A stretch of 64,000 nucleotides of DNA from Mesorhizobium sp. B1-1-8 (GCF_006442795.2 NZ_CP083956.1:1178001-1242000); one strand, 5' to 3'; positions 19,341-27,999 are shown, counted from the first letter of the stretch. Numbers and translations: made by a program. The notes: generated from the sequence alone by a model not told the origin.

Positions 19341-20114
19341 ATGAAATGGCTTCAATCGCTTCTCATCGCCGGAACGCTGCAGGTCCTGGCGGTCACCGCC
19401 GGCCACGCCGGCGCCAATCTCGACCAGATCAAGCAGGCCGGCGTCATCAAGGTCGGCACGGAAGGCACTTACGCGCCCTTCACCTATCATGACGCTTCCG
19501 GAGCGCTGGTCGGCTTCGACGTCGAGATCGCCAAGGCGATCGCCGACAAGCTCGGCGTCAAGGCCCTATTCCTCGAGGGCAAGTGGGACGGCCTGATCGC
19601 CGGCCTCGACGCCAACCGCTACGACGCCGTCATCAACGAGGTCGGCATCACCGATGCCCGCAAGGCCAAGTACGACTTCTCCGATCCCTACATCGCCTCC
19701 AAGGCGGTGCTGATCGTGCGCGGCGATAACACCGACATCAAGACCTTCGCCGATCTCAAGGGCAAGAAGTCGGCCCAGTCGCTGACCTCCAATTTCGGCA
19801 AGCTGGCCGAACAGAATGGCGCCGAACTGGTCGGCACCGACGGTTTCGACCAGTCGATCCAGCTGCTTCTGACCGGCCGCGCCGACGCCACCATCAACGA
19901 CAGCCTGTCCTTCCTCGATTTCAAGAAGCACAAGCCCGACGCCAATGTGAAGATCGCAGCGCAGGAAGAGAATGCCGACTATTCCGGCGTCATCGTGCGC
20001 AAGGGCGATCCGGAACTGGTCGCCGCCATCAATAAGGCGCTGGCCGACATCAAGGCCGACGGCACCTACAAGAAGATCGCCGACACCTATTTCGGCCAGG
20101 ACGTTTCGCAGTAG
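19341..20114 (+). CDS. Amino-acid (cystine-type) ABC transporter, binding protein
   Basis: A 257-residue periplasmic protein with signal peptide MKWLQSLLIAGTLQVLAVTA and a family 3 binding fold (IKVGTEGTYAPFTYHDASGA LVGFDVEIAKAIADKLGVKA; later FDQSIQLLLTGRADATINDS). It most resembles FliY/TcyA cystine binders. An in-frame start at 19248 would add a non-signal extension, so ATG 19341 is preferred. The permease and ATPase follow. A strong hairpin after the stop probably keeps this mRNA segment more abundant, as binding proteins are needed in excess. Confidence 0.9.
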   Translation: MKWLQSLLIAGTLQVLAVTAGHAGANLDQIKQAGVIKVGTEGTYAPFTYHDASGALVGFDVEIAKAIADKLGVKALFLEGKWDGLIAGLDANRYDAVINEVGITDARKAKYDFSDPYIASKAVLIVRGDNTDIKTFADLKGKKSAQSLTSNFGKLAEQNGAELVGTDGFDQSIQLLLTGRADATINDSLSFLDFKKHKPDANVKIAAQEENADYSGVIVRKGDPELVAAINKALADIKADGTYKKIADTYFGQDVSQ

Positions 20115-20140
20115 GCGCACCCACCGGCCTCGGCATATCA

Positions 20141-20174
20141 AACCGGCGGGCCGTCTTTTGACGGCCCGCCGGTT
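20141..20174 (+). terminator. Strong hairpin between binding-protein and permease genes
   Basis: A 15-bp perfect stem (AACCGGCGGGCCGTC and its complement) with a TTTT loop, followed by a short T-rich stretch. It is placed inside the operon, so it probably acts as a partial terminator or 3'-end stabiliser for the binding-protein message. Confidence 0.75.
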
Positions 20175-20236
20175 TTCGCGTGATATTTACTTGGCAATGC
20201 CGACGCGGCCATCGCGTCCGGAAGGAGGAGCGCCCC

Positions 20237-20917
20237 GTGCCGCACTGGCTGCAATTGATGGTGGAATCATTGCCGACACTGCTTTGGGCGGCGCTGAGCT
20301 TCACCGTGCCGCTGACGCTTTTGTCCTTCGCGCTCGGCCTCATCGCCGGGCTGGTCACGGCGCTGGTCAGGCTGTTCGGTCCGAAGCCGCTGGTGCTGCT
20401 CGCCCGCTTCTATGTCTGGATCTTCCGCGGCACGCCGCTTTTGGTGCAACTGTTTCTGATCTTCTACGGCCTGCCGTCGGTCGGCATCCTGCTCGACGCC
20501 TTCCCCGCGGCGCTGATCGGCTTCACGCTCAACATCGGCGCCTACACGTCGGAGATCATCCGCGCCGTCATCGGCTCGGTGCCGAAGGGGCAGTGGGAGG
20601 CGTCCTATTCGATCGGCATGACCTGGAGCCAGGCGATGCGGCGCACTATCCTGCCGCAAGCAGGCCGCGTCGCGGTGCCGCCGCTCTCCAACACTTTCAT
20701 CTCGCTGGTCAAGGACACTTCGCTGGCGGCCGCAATAACGGTGCCGGAAATGTTCCAGGCCGCGCAGCGCATCGTCGCCACCACCTACGAGCCGCTGATC
20801 CTCTATGTCGAGGCGGCCGCACTTTACCTGGCGATGAGTTCCGTGCTGTCGGCGCTGCAGGCGCGGCTGGAGGTGCGGCTCAACCGCTATGGCGGCTTCC
20901 TGGAGGCCAACGCATGA
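20237..20917 (+). CDS. Amino-acid (cystine-type) ABC transporter, permease
   Basis: About 226 residues starting MPHWLQLMVESLPTLLWAAL with roughly five membrane helices and the His/Glu/Gln-family permease motif (EIIRAVIGSVPKGQWEASYS IGM, the EAA loop, near 110-135). It would form a homodimeric pore in the inner membrane. The GTG at 20237 is chosen because AAGGAGG ends eight bases upstream; the ATG at 20180 lies in the preceding hairpin region. Its stop overlaps the ATPase start (ATGA). Confidence 0.9.
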   Translation: MPHWLQLMVESLPTLLWAALSFTVPLTLLSFALGLIAGLVTALVRLFGPKPLVLLARFYVWIFRGTPLLVQLFLIFYGLPSVGILLDAFPAALIGFTLNIGAYTSEIIRAVIGSVPKGQWEASYSIGMTWSQAMRRTILPQAGRVAVPPLSNTFISLVKDTSLAAAITVPEMFQAAQRIVATTYEPLILYVEAAALYLAMSSVLSALQARLEVRLNRYGGFLEANA

Positions 20918-21684
20918 TCGGCCTCACCAACATCGAAAAGCGCTTTGGTGAAAATCTCGTGCTGAAAGGTGTCAGCGTCAGCATCGACGAAGGCAGCGTC
21001 ACGGCGCTGGTCGGCCCTTCGGGCGGGGGGAAAAGCACGCTTTTGCGCTGCATCAACCTCCTGGAGATCCCGACCTCCGGGTCCTTGCGCATCGGCGACG
21101 AGACGCTGGAATTCCGGCCGGGCGGCAGGGTGCCGGCAAAGGATATCCAGCGCGTTCGCCTGCAGACCGGCATGGTGTTCCAGAACTTCCAGCTGTTTCC
21201 GCATCGCACAGCGATCGAGAATGTCATGGAGGGGCTGGTGACGGTGCTGAAATGGCCGCAGCCGAGGGCGCGGGAGCGGGCGCTGGCGCTGCTCGAAAAG
21301 GTCGGCATGGTCGAAAAGGCCGATGCCTGGCCGGCGACGCTGTCGGGCGGCCAGCAACAGCGCGTGGCGATCGCGCGCGCGCTGGCGCCGTCGCCCAGGG
21401 TGCTGCTTTGCGACGAGCCGACCTCGGCGCTCGACCCGGAACTGGCGCAGGAGGTGGTCGACGTGCTCGGTCAGCTGGCGCGCGAAGGCACGACCATGGT
21501 GATGGCCACGCATGACCTGCGGCTCGCCTCCAAGATCGCGCGGGAAGTTGTGTTCCTCGATGCCGGCGTCATCGTCGAGAAAGGCCCGGCCGCCAACGTG
21601 TTCGACACGCCGGAGCGCGAACGGACCAAGCGGTTTATTGCCTCGCTGCGGCAGGAGGAGGCGCAGAGGGAAACGGGCGGCTGA
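20914..21684 (+). CDS. Amino-acid (cystine-type) ABC transporter, ATPase
   Basis: The 256 residues begin MIGLTNIEKRFGENLVLKGV. Walker A GPSGGGKST (about 34-42), Q-loop GMVFQNFQLFPHRTAIENVM, signature LSGGQQQRVAIARAL, Walker B VLLCDEPTSALDP and the switch ATHDLRLA are complete, of the polar amino-acid (GlnQ/TcyC) subfamily. The ATG overlaps the permease stop, so the pair is co-translated. Probable substrate is cystine or a related sulphur amino acid, inferred only from family similarity of the binding protein. Confidence 0.9.
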   Translation: MIGLTNIEKRFGENLVLKGVSVSIDEGSVTALVGPSGGGKSTLLRCINLLEIPTSGSLRIGDETLEFRPGGRVPAKDIQRVRLQTGMVFQNFQLFPHRTAIENVMEGLVTVLKWPQPRARERALALLEKVGMVEKADAWPATLSGGQQQRVAIARALAPSPRVLLCDEPTSALDPELAQEVVDVLGQLAREGTTMVMATHDLRLASKIAREVVFLDAGVIVEKGPAANVFDTPERERTKRFIASLRQEEAQRETGG

Positions 21685-21718
21685 GCCCTCCTACCTTTGC
21701 ACTTTGTGGGGCCAATCG

Positions 21719-21872
21719 CATATGGCAGCGCCGGCCCCTCATCCGGCCGCTTCGCGGCCACCTTCTCCCCGGCGGGGAGAAGAGCTTGGCGCCGGCGCTG
21801 ACAGCCTCCTCTCCCCTCGGGGAGAGGTCAGCCGAGCGAAGCGGAGGCTGGGTGAGGGGGAGCGCCGTATGC
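21719..21872. repeat. Cluster of palindromic repeats between transporter and carD
   Basis: Three adjacent perfect hairpins: GGCCGC-TTC-GCGGCC (21745-21759), CTTCTCCCC-GGC-GGGGAGAAG (21762-21782) and CCTCTCCCC-TC-GGGGAGAGG (21808-21827). Outer segments GGCAGCGCC...CCCCTCATC and GTGAGGGGGAGCGCC also face each other. The same modules recur at 48292-48672, so this is a dispersed element family. Confidence 0.75.
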
Positions 21873-21884
21873 GAGAGTGCACAA

Positions 21885-21912
21885 ACAAAAAACCCGGCGC
21901 CTGGCCGGGTTC
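21885..21912 (-). terminator. Rho-independent terminator of carD
   Basis: Read on the minus strand, AACCCGGC and GCCGGGTT form a stem with a five-base loop, followed by a TTTTTTGTTTGT tract. It begins about 25 bases after the carD stop. Confidence 0.88.
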
Positions 21913-21937
21913 TTCGCATTCAGTCTGAACGAAAAAC

Positions 21938-22519
21938 TCAGGCAGCTTCTTCCTGCTCGGCTTCCTCGTTGTCGGCCTTGGCGCCGCGCTTCGGGCCCTT
22001 GTTGAGGTTGACCTCGATCAGGCGCACCGCCTCGGTTTCCGACATGCGGTTGACGGCGGCGATCTCACGGGCCATGCGGTCGAGCGCGGCTTCGTAAAGC
22101 TGGCGTTCGGAATAGGACTGCTCGGGCTGGTTGTCGGCGCGGTAAAGATCGCGCACCACTTCCGAGATCGAGATCAGGTCGCCGGAATTGATCTTGGCGT
22201 CATATTCCTGGGCGCGGCGCGACCACATGGTGCGCTTGACGCGGGCGCGGCCCTGCACGACCTTCAGCGCGCGCTCGACATAATCCTCTTCCGACAGCTT
22301 GCGCATGCCGATGGAGGTCGCCTTGGCGACCGGCACCTTGAGGCGCATCTTGTCCTTCTGGAAGTCGATGACGAACAGCTCCAGCTTGTGGCCGGCGACT
22401 TCCTGCTCGTCGATGGACACGATCTGGCCGACGCCATGCGCCGGATAGACGATGAACTCGCCGGTCTTGAACCCGTGGCGGGCTGCGGTGGACTTCTTCT
22501 GTGGGGTTATCGTTGCCAT
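21938..22519 (-). CDS. carD: CarD/CdnL-type transcription regulator
   Basis: A 193-residue protein with the CarD RNA-polymerase-interacting domain at the N terminus (FKTGEFIVYPAHGVGQIVSI DEQEVAGHKLELFVI) and an all-helical DNA-binding domain after about residue 85 (VKRTMWSRRAQEYDAKINSG). The family binds the polymerase beta subunit and stabilises open complexes at rRNA and other promoters. The tail is low-complexity and acidic (AKADNEEAEQEEAA). It has its own terminator; the 370 bp upstream should hold its promoter. A fragment matching its C-terminal codons lies at 31026-31073. Confidence 0.9.
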   Translation of the reverse strand: MATITPQKKSTAARHGFKTGEFIVYPAHGVGQIVSIDEQEVAGHKLELFVIDFQKDKMRLKVPVAKATSIGMRKLSEEDYVERALKVVQGRARVKRTMWSRRAQEYDAKINSGDLISISEVVRDLYRADNQPEQSYSERQLYEAALDRMAREIAAVNRMSETEAVRLIEVNLNKGPKRGAKADNEEAEQEEAA

Positions 22520-22889
22520 ACGCCCTGAACTCCTTTTGTAGCGCCGGCATGGCGGTGCCGGCTAAACTCACGCGATCGGGCTACCGACCGTTAGCCGCAC
22601 AACAGATGAACCCACCGGATAAAGCCAAGACCGGCAAACCGCACGAATGCGACTGCCTGCCCCAGATCGCTCTGGTCCGGATTGAGAAGCTCACCTTTCA
22701 GTGATTTGGGGCGTTAGCGCCATAAATCGACGTTGTGTCACCGGCATGTTTCGTTTGTGTAACACAAAAAGTCGGAAGAATCAAGGTTTTGCCGTGTTCG
22801 CTGACACCGAGCGCCATCGCTGCCTGTCAAGACAGTTATTGTATCGGCCTCGTTACGCAAGGTCATGCCGGCCTGGCAGGCCCTGCGGA
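22520..22889. other. Intergenic region between carD and fdxA
   Basis: No gene is visible in these 370 bases. One feature is the dyad TTTGTGT-A-ACACAAA at 22754-22768, about 240 bases upstream of carD on its strand, a possible regulator site of unknown meaning. A short GGCCTGGCAGGCC-like dyad sits at the end of fdxA, with no clear T-run. Confidence 0.4.
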
Positions 22890-23228
22890 TCAGTCACCTT
22901 CGCCAGGTTCGGCCGAGAAATATTTCTCGAACTTTCCGGCCTCGCCGTCGAAGTCCTTGGCATCCGCCGGCGGTTCCTTCTTGGCCGTGATGTTGGGCCA
23001 TTTCTCGGCGTATTCGGAATTGATCTGCAGCCATTTGTCGAGGCCGGACTCGGTGTCCGGCTTGATCGCGTCGGCCGGGCATTCGGGCTCGCAGACGCCG
23101 CAGTCTATGCATTCGTCGGGATGGATGACGAGCATATTTTCGCCTTCGTAGAAACAGTCGACCGGACAGACCTCGATGCAGTCCATGTATTTGCATTTTA
23201 TGCAATTGTCGGTCACGACATAGGTCAT
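22890..23228 (-). CDS. fdxA: Seven-iron ferredoxin
   Basis: A 112-residue electron carrier with one [3Fe-4S] and one [4Fe-4S] cluster. Cysteines appear as [18 protein letters not shown] near 9-26 and [12 protein letters not shown] near 40-51, the pattern of FdxA/Azotobacter ferredoxin I. The rest is the acidic C-terminal extension typical of rhizobial FdxA. It lies downstream of the S4 protein gene on the same strand, separated by two palindromic repeats, so it may have its own promoter. Confidence 0.95.
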   Translation of the reverse strand: MTYVVTDNCIKCKYMDCIEVCPVDCFYEGENMLVIHPDECIDCGVCEPECPADAIKPDTESGLDKWLQINSEYAEKWPNITAKKEPPADAKDFDGEAGKFEKYFSAEPGEGD

Positions 23229-23257
23229 CGCAGGCTCCGGGCCGTCCCGTCTTTCTT

Positions 23258-23295
23258 AGAGCGACGTGCGCCCCCATGGGCACTAAGTACGCTCT
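23258..23295. repeat. Dispersed palindromic repeat, AGAGCG type
   Basis: The ends AGAGCG and CGCTCT bracket imperfectly paired ACGTGCGCCC and GGGCACTAAGTA. It is the first of two tandem repeat elements upstream of fdxA. Confidence 0.6.
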
Positions 23296-23312
23296 AACTC
23301 TTTTAGAACTTG

Positions 23313-23358
23313 CGCATCGTGCTTTCCAAAAATCGATTCCGATTTTCGGGCCGATGCG
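23313..23358. repeat. Dispersed palindromic repeat, CGCATCG type
   Basis: CGCATCG and CGATGCG close the element, with an AAAATCG-ATT-CCGATTTT core. It shares the fold and the ...CCGAAAA/TTTTCGG core of the elements at 32563-32613 and 50651-50696, a repeat type common in rhizobial intergenic DNA. Confidence 0.65.
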
Positions 23359-23471
23359 GCAGCTTTTTTGGTGAGGTAACGCCTTTGCCTGCCGCTTGCA
23401 AGGGCGGGAATTGCTGGCAGCACGGGCGTTTCCGGATTGGATTTCTCTCCGGCGGCCAGGCGCCGGCCGGG

Positions 23472-23858
23472 TCAGTCCTCGCCGAGCAGCCGGTCGGTCT
23501 GGCGGCGCTCGCGCTTGGTCGGGCGGCCGCTGCCGGCCTCGCGCAGCGCTGGAATGGCGTCGGGAACCGCCTCTCCCTTGAGGGCCGGCGGCGGCGACAT
23601 GTCTTCATAGAGCAGCCGTGCCTCTTCGGCCGGACCGCGCCGAGCCCCGGGCTCGAGCACCTTCCAGACCAGGATCCGACCCTCCAGCGTTATGGTAAGG
23701 ACATCGCCGCAACGGACGATGTCCGATGCCTGCGCTGCTTTGTCGCGATTGATGCGGACGCGGCCGGCAACGACGATTTTGGCGGCCAGCGAGCGCGATT
23801 TGACCGCGCGCGAGAAGAACAGCCATTTGTCGATGCGCTGGCGGCCTTCCGCGACCAT
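23472..23858 (-). CDS. S4-domain RNA-binding protein (Hsp15-like)
   Basis: The 128 residues start MVAEGRQRIDKWLFFSRAVK followed by SRSLAAKIVVAGRVRIN, a classical S4 domain as in Hsp15, which binds stalled 50S subunits carrying nascent chains. The C-terminal 50 residues are charged and probably disordered (GRPTKRERRQTDRLLGED). It starts 15 bases after the helicase stop on the same strand, so the two RNA-binding proteins are very probably co-transcribed. Confidence 0.88.
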   Translation of the reverse strand: MVAEGRQRIDKWLFFSRAVKSRSLAAKIVVAGRVRINRDKAAQASDIVRCGDVLTITLEGRILVWKVLEPGARRGPAEEARLLYEDMSPPPALKGEAVPDAIPALREAGSGRPTKRERRQTDRLLGED

Positions 23859-23873
23859 CGGAACCGAGCGAAG

Positions 23874-26800
23874 CTATTTCTTCAGCTGGTCGCGCAAGGC
23901 GGCGAGCTTGGCGAAGGGCGAATCCGGATCGAAGCGCTGTGGACGTTCCTCGCGCGGCTTCGCCTGGAAGGCCGGCTTGCCGCCCTGCGCGTTGCCCTTG
24001 CCGTCCTGCCGGTTGCCCTTCCAGTCGGGCCGGCCTTCGCGGCGGCCCCCCTCGTGGCGATCCGGACGCTCGCCCTGCGGCTTGGCATCACGCCGTTCGC
24101 CGGTTTCGCGCCGGTCTCCAGTTTCCGGTCTCGGCTTGAACTTCGAGCGGTCGAAGCGCGGCTTGCCGGCGCCGTCACGCTGGTCGCGGCGACCCTCCTG
24201 GGCAGGCCGGTCCGCCGGCTGGCCGGAAGCGGCATCAGGCTGGTTATCCCGCGCCTGACCGGCAGGGTGGGCCTGCGCCCCGCGTGGACGATTGTCCCGG
24301 CGGTTGTCGTGGCGGTGGCGCGGACGCTGATGGTCGAAACGCGCTTGCCGCCAAAGAAGGACCGGCTTCGGTTCCTCGGCCTCGGTGGGAGCCTCAGCCT
24401 CTGGCGGGGCCCCAGCTTCGGCTGGAGCCTCGGCTTCCGGTGCTGCGACTTCCGGTGCTGCGGCTTCCGCCGGTGCAGCTTCGCTTGCCACGGAGGCTTC
24501 GACCTCGGCAGCCGGCGCGCCAGCTTCCGTTACCGGCTCGGCAGCCGGCGCATCGGTCTGCTCTGCTGCCGGCGAGGCCGCTTCCGCAGCTTCCGTTTGT
24601 GTCTCCTCTGCCGTCGCGAGTTCCGCGCCCGCTTCGGCGACAGGTTCCTCGGCGGTTTCGGCCGCAGCCTCAGTTGCCACCACCGCCGGCTCCGGACTTT
24701 CGGCTGGTGTCTCGGTGGCTTCGGCGGTCGGCGTTTCGGCTGCCGCTGCCGCGCGCGCGGCCTCTTCCGCTGCCAGCTTGGCGGCGGCGGCTTCGCGGGC
24801 GGCATTGTCCTGCGCCTCGAGTTTCGCCTTCACTTCGGCGGCCGGCTTCGGCTCGGCGCGGTAGCCGAGACCCTTCAGGATCTCTTCCATGTCGTCGGCG
24901 GTGGCGCCGAGAATCGACATCATCGGCGGCGTCACCATGAAGGACTGGCCGTCATAGGCGCCATCAGGCCGCTGGCCGAGGCCGGGCTTCCAGTTGGTCG
25001 CCGGGCGGATGAGATCGGCCAGTCGCTCCAGAATGTCGACGCGCACTGCGCGGCGGCCGAGATTGCGGTAGCCGGCGAGCTTGTAGAAGGTCTTGTCGAA
25101 GGCCGGGTCGATGACCACCGAGGTGCGGCCGGAGGCAAGCGCGTGCACTACGTCGCCGAAGCCCGGCTTGTCCTTGCCATCATTCTTCAATGCCCACAGC
25201 AGCGTCACCAGCCCGGCGGGCGCCGGCTTGATCAGCGCCGGCACGAAGACGTGGTAGGCGCCGAAGCGCACGCCCAGGCGGCGCAATGCGGCGCGTCCTT
25301 CCTGGTCGAGCGACTTCATCTCCTCGGCTATGTCGCGGCGGTTGATGAGGCCAAAATGCTCGACGAGCTGGAAGGCGATGCCGCGGCCGATGCCGGTAAG
25401 CTGTTCGGCATTCTTCAAATCGACCAGCGGCTTCAAAAGCGACTCGATCTGGAAATTGACGAAACGCTCGGCGCGCGCCGCGACCTTGTCGCGGGCCGGC
25501 CCGGTGAGCTGCTCGTCGGCCAGCAGCACAAGGCGCGGCTTCAACGCTTCGTCGCTGGCAACCAGCGTGCCGATCGGCGCGCCGATCCAGCGCACCGTAC
25601 CGTCAGAGCCGAGTGCCAGATCGCCATTGGCGCAGGCGCCGAAGCGGTCGGCGCGCGCCTCGAATTCGGCGGCAAGAGCCTTCTGGGCGGCGGTGCGCAC
25701 AGCCTTGGCATCCTCGCCGCCGGCGCTCTGGTCGGCGGTGAAGCGGAAGCCTTGCAGTTCGCCGACATGATGGCCTTCGACGAGGACAGTTCCGGTTGGG
25801 CTGATTTCGGCTTCAGGCATGGTATTTTCTCTAAGGCGCCGCATGAGGACGGAAGTCCTGCGGTCTACGAAGCGTTTCGTCAACCGCTCATGCAGCGCAT
25901 CCGACAATCTGTCTTCGATTTCACGCGTCTTTTCCTGCCAGTGTGCCTGATCGGCCAGCCAGCCCGGCCGGTTGGAGACGAAAGTCCAGGTACGGATCTG
26001 GGCGATCCTGTGCGACAGCGTGTCGATATCGCCGTCCGTCGTGTCGGCGCGCCGCACCTGCTCGGCCATGTAATTTTCGTCGACATGGCCATGGCGCGAA
26101 AGGTCCATATAGATCGAGGCGATGAGGTCGGCATGCTGGGCCGGCGCGATCTTGCGGTAGTCCGGCAGGGCGCAGGCTTCCCACAGCAGCGCCACGCGCC
26201 TGGCGTCGGTGGCTAAAGCGCGGATCTCCTCGTCGCGCGACAGGTGGTCCAGCGCCTGCGCGTCCACTGCCGGCAACGCCCGCGTCAGCCCTTCGACCGG
26301 CGCGTTGGTCTCGATCGAGCGCTTCAGCGCGTCGAGGCTGGCGAAATCGAAATCGGCGGTGCGCCACTGCATCACCTTCACCGGATCGAAGTCATGGCTT
26401 TCGATCTTCTTGACCAGATCCTCGTCGAGCGGATCGACCTGGCCGGTGACGCCGAAGGTGCCGTCGCGCAGATGGCGGCCGGCGCGGCCGGCGATCTGGC
26501 CGAGCTCGGCCGACGTCAGGTTGCGGTATTGGTAGCCGTCGAACTTGCGGTTCTGGGCGAAGGCGACATGGTCGAGGTCAAGGTTAAGCCCCATGCCGAT
26601 GGCATCGGTGGCGATGAGATAGTCGACATCGCCCGACTGGAACAGCGCCACCTGGGCGTTGCGGGTGCGCGGCGACAGCGCGCCGAGCACGACGGCGGCA
26701 CCGCCCTGCTGGCGGCGGATCAGCTCGGCGATGGCATAGACCTCGTCGGCGGAGAAGGCGACGATCGCGGTGCGCCGGGGGAGGCGGGTGAGCTTCTTCG

Positions 26801-27299
26801 AGCCGGCATAGGCAAGATGCGACAGCCGCGGCCGCGTCACCACCGAGACGCCCTTCAGCAGGCGCTGCAGGATGCCGTGCATGGTGGCCGCACCGAGCAG
26901 CAACGTCTCCTGGCGACCGCGCAGATGCAGGATGCGGTCGGTGAAGATGTGGCCGCGCTCGAGATCGCCGGCGAGCTGCACCTCGTCGATGGCGACAAAG
27001 GCGGCGTCGGTTTCGCGCGGCATCGCCTCGACGGTGCAGACCGAATATTTCGCGCTCGCCGGGACGATCTTCTCCTCGCCGGTGATCAGCGCCACCTTAT
27101 GGGCGCCGACCTTCTCGCTGACGCGGGTATAGACCTCGCGCGCCAGCAGCCGGAGCGGCAGGCCGATGACGCCCGTCTCATGCGCCACCATGCGCTCGAT
27201 GGCGAGATGGGTCTTGCCGGTGTTGGTGGGGCCGAGCACGGCCGTCACGTCGCGGCCTGAAAGTATCAACGGCTGGGAGTGTTTCGGGTGGATGTTCAT
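23874..27299 (-). CDS. SUV3-like DEAD/DEAH-type RNA helicase with long basic tail
   Basis: About 1141 residues from ATG 27299. The helicase core is N-terminal: Walker A GPTNTGKT (about 24-31), Walker B IDEVQLAGD (about 103-111), a second RecA domain ending in the motif QIAGRAGR, then a C-terminal domain of mitochondrial SUV3/bacterial homologues to about residue 780. From about 800 an Ala/Glu/Pro-rich acidic stretch of some 190 residues follows, then about 150 residues of Arg/Gly/Asp-rich basic sequence (RRDQRDGAGKPRFDRSKFKP) that should bind RNA. SUV3 works with a 3'-5' exonuclease in RNA turnover. An alternative start at 27374 adds 25 residues of weak character. Followed by the S4 protein gene. 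Confidence 0.88.
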   Translation of the reverse strand: MNIHPKHSQPLILSGRDVTAVLGPTNTGKTHLAIERMVAHETGVIGLPLRLLAREVYTRVSEKVGAHKVALITGEEKIVPASAKYSVCTVEAMPRETDAAFVAIDEVQLAGDLERGHIFTDRILHLRGRQETLLLGAATMHGILQRLLKGVSVVTRPRLSHLAYAGSKKLTRLPRRTAIVAFSADEVYAIAELIRRQQGGAAVVLGALSPRTRNAQVALFQSGDVDYLIATDAIGMGLNLDLDHVAFAQNRKFDGYQYRNLTSAELGQIAGRAGRHLRDGTFGVTGQVDPLDEDLVKKIESHDFDPVKVMQWRTADFDFASLDALKRSIETNAPVEGLTRALPAVDAQALDHLSRDEEIRALATDARRVALLWEACALPDYRKIAPAQHADLIASIYMDLSRHGHVDENYMAEQVRRADTTDGDIDTLSHRIAQIRTWTFVSNRPGWLADQAHWQEKTREIEDRLSDALHERLTKRFVDRRTSVLMRRLRENTMPEAEISPTGTVLVEGHHVGELQGFRFTADQSAGGEDAKAVRTAAQKALAAEFEARADRFGACANGDLALGSDGTVRWIGAPIGTLVASDEALKPRLVLLADEQLTGPARDKVAARAERFVNFQIESLLKPLVDLKNAEQLTGIGRGIAFQLVEHFGLINRRDIAEEMKSLDQEGRAALRRLGVRFGAYHVFVPALIKPAPAGLVTLLWALKNDGKDKPGFGDVVHALASGRTSVVIDPAFDKTFYKLAGYRNLGRRAVRVDILERLADLIRPATNWKPGLGQRPDGAYDGQSFMVTPPMMSILGATADDMEEILKGLGYRAEPKPAAEVKAKLEAQDNAAREAAAAKLAAEEAARAAAAAETPTAEATETPAESPEPAVVATEAAAETAEEPVAEAGAELATAEETQTEAAEAASPAAEQTDAPAAEPVTEAGAPAAEVEASVASEAAPAEAAAPEVAAPEAEAPAEAGAPPEAEAPTEAEEPKPVLLWRQARFDHQRPRHRHDNRRDNRPRGAQAHPAGQARDNQPDAASGQPADRPAQEGRRDQRDGAGKPRFDRSKFKPRPETGDRRETGERRDAKPQGERPDRHEGGRREGRPDWKGNRQDGKGNAQGGKPAFQAKPREERPQRFDPDSPFAKLAALRDQLKK

Positions 27300-27999
27300 C
27301 GGCTCGGAAATGAGGCTTTCTGCCGCTTGTTGTCGGGAACGCGGCGGCGCCGCCGCGTGTGACAGGCGACACATAAGGATTTCGGGCGCGAAGCGAAAGC
27401 GGAATGTTCCATCGCGACGATGGCCACCGCAATGGAAGGGTCAGAATCCGTCGCTGGTTAACCGTTGGAACGAGTCTGGAACGAATCGGCGACGAATCGA
27501 CGACTCGTCCTGATTCAGGTTTTGTTCACGGCTATATGTGGATTTTTTGACGACGAGTCTCACCACATGCTGAATCTCTAAACTGGCCCGATTCATGCTT
27601 GGCCTCAGTACGACGCGAAGTACTGTTAACCTTTGCCGGTGAACAATCGTGGCGCGAGTGGGCTCACCCGTCAAACTTATGAAATTATTGATCTTTCTTA
27701 CCGACGGTTAACCATCTCAGCGCCGTTTGACGCCGCTGCCGTTAACTTTCCGGCCAAAGCCGGAACGAATCGGCGACGAATCAGCGATTCAAAGGTTTTC
27801 CGGTTTTGTTCACCCCAACATATAGTGTTGCCCACAGCTTGCGCACCGAAAAGTCACAGCTTGTGAACGGGTTTTGCACAGAGCGGGAGCGAGGCCGTTA
27901 ATCTTTGCGTGCCGTATTGAGGCAAGGTGTCGCGCCAGCCTCATCGGCAGCGCATAGCGGCCCGGCTGTCCGGGCCGCCCTCCATCGGGATGAAAGACC
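27300..27999. other. 700-bp non-coding region with GANTC cluster, GTTAAC sites and a duplicated module
   Basis: No credible gene. Between 27444 and 27790 there are twelve GANTC sites (starts 27444, 27472, 27483, 27494, 27502, 27512, 27555, 27572, 27590, 27767, 27778, 27786), the target of the cell-cycle methylase CcrM. Four GTTAAC palindromes lie at 27457, 27625, 27707 and 27741; TTAACC is a CtrA half-site. Two DnaA-box-like words (TGTGGATTT at 27537, TTGCCCACA at 27828; 7 of 9 matches each) occur. A module is duplicated (see next entry). It could be a replication-origin-like or cell-cycle-controlled region; it also contains the helicase promoter. Confidence 0.7.
27478..27836 (+). repeat. Two iteron-like copies of a ~60-bp module
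   Basis: A 21-bp identical word starting GGAACGAATCGGCGACG occurs at 27478-27498 and 27762-27782. In both copies a GATTC follows, then GGTTTTGTTCAC begins exactly 40 bases after the word's start (27518-27529 and 27802-27813), then an ATAT and a DnaA-box-like sequence. Conservation of word, order and spacing argues for a functional duplicated module. Confidence 0.8.

Noticed and set aside
23310..26216. A 968-codon open frame on the plus strand
   Set aside because: It lies entirely opposite the SUV3-like helicase and S4 gene. Its composition (Arg/Gly/Leu-rich) is what antisense reading of a GC-rich gene with an Ala/Glu tail gives, and no domain is recognisable.
27441..27866. Short frames on both strands in the GANTC region
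   Set aside because: Their shared peptide GTNRRRI is simply the translated direct repeat; no start signals and no protein-like composition.
27300..27999. Firm assignment of this region as the chromosomal oriC
   Set aside because: Flanking genes are not the usual origin neighbours (hemE, rho, parAB, dnaA) and the DnaA-box words each have two mismatches. Kept as an origin-like finding only.
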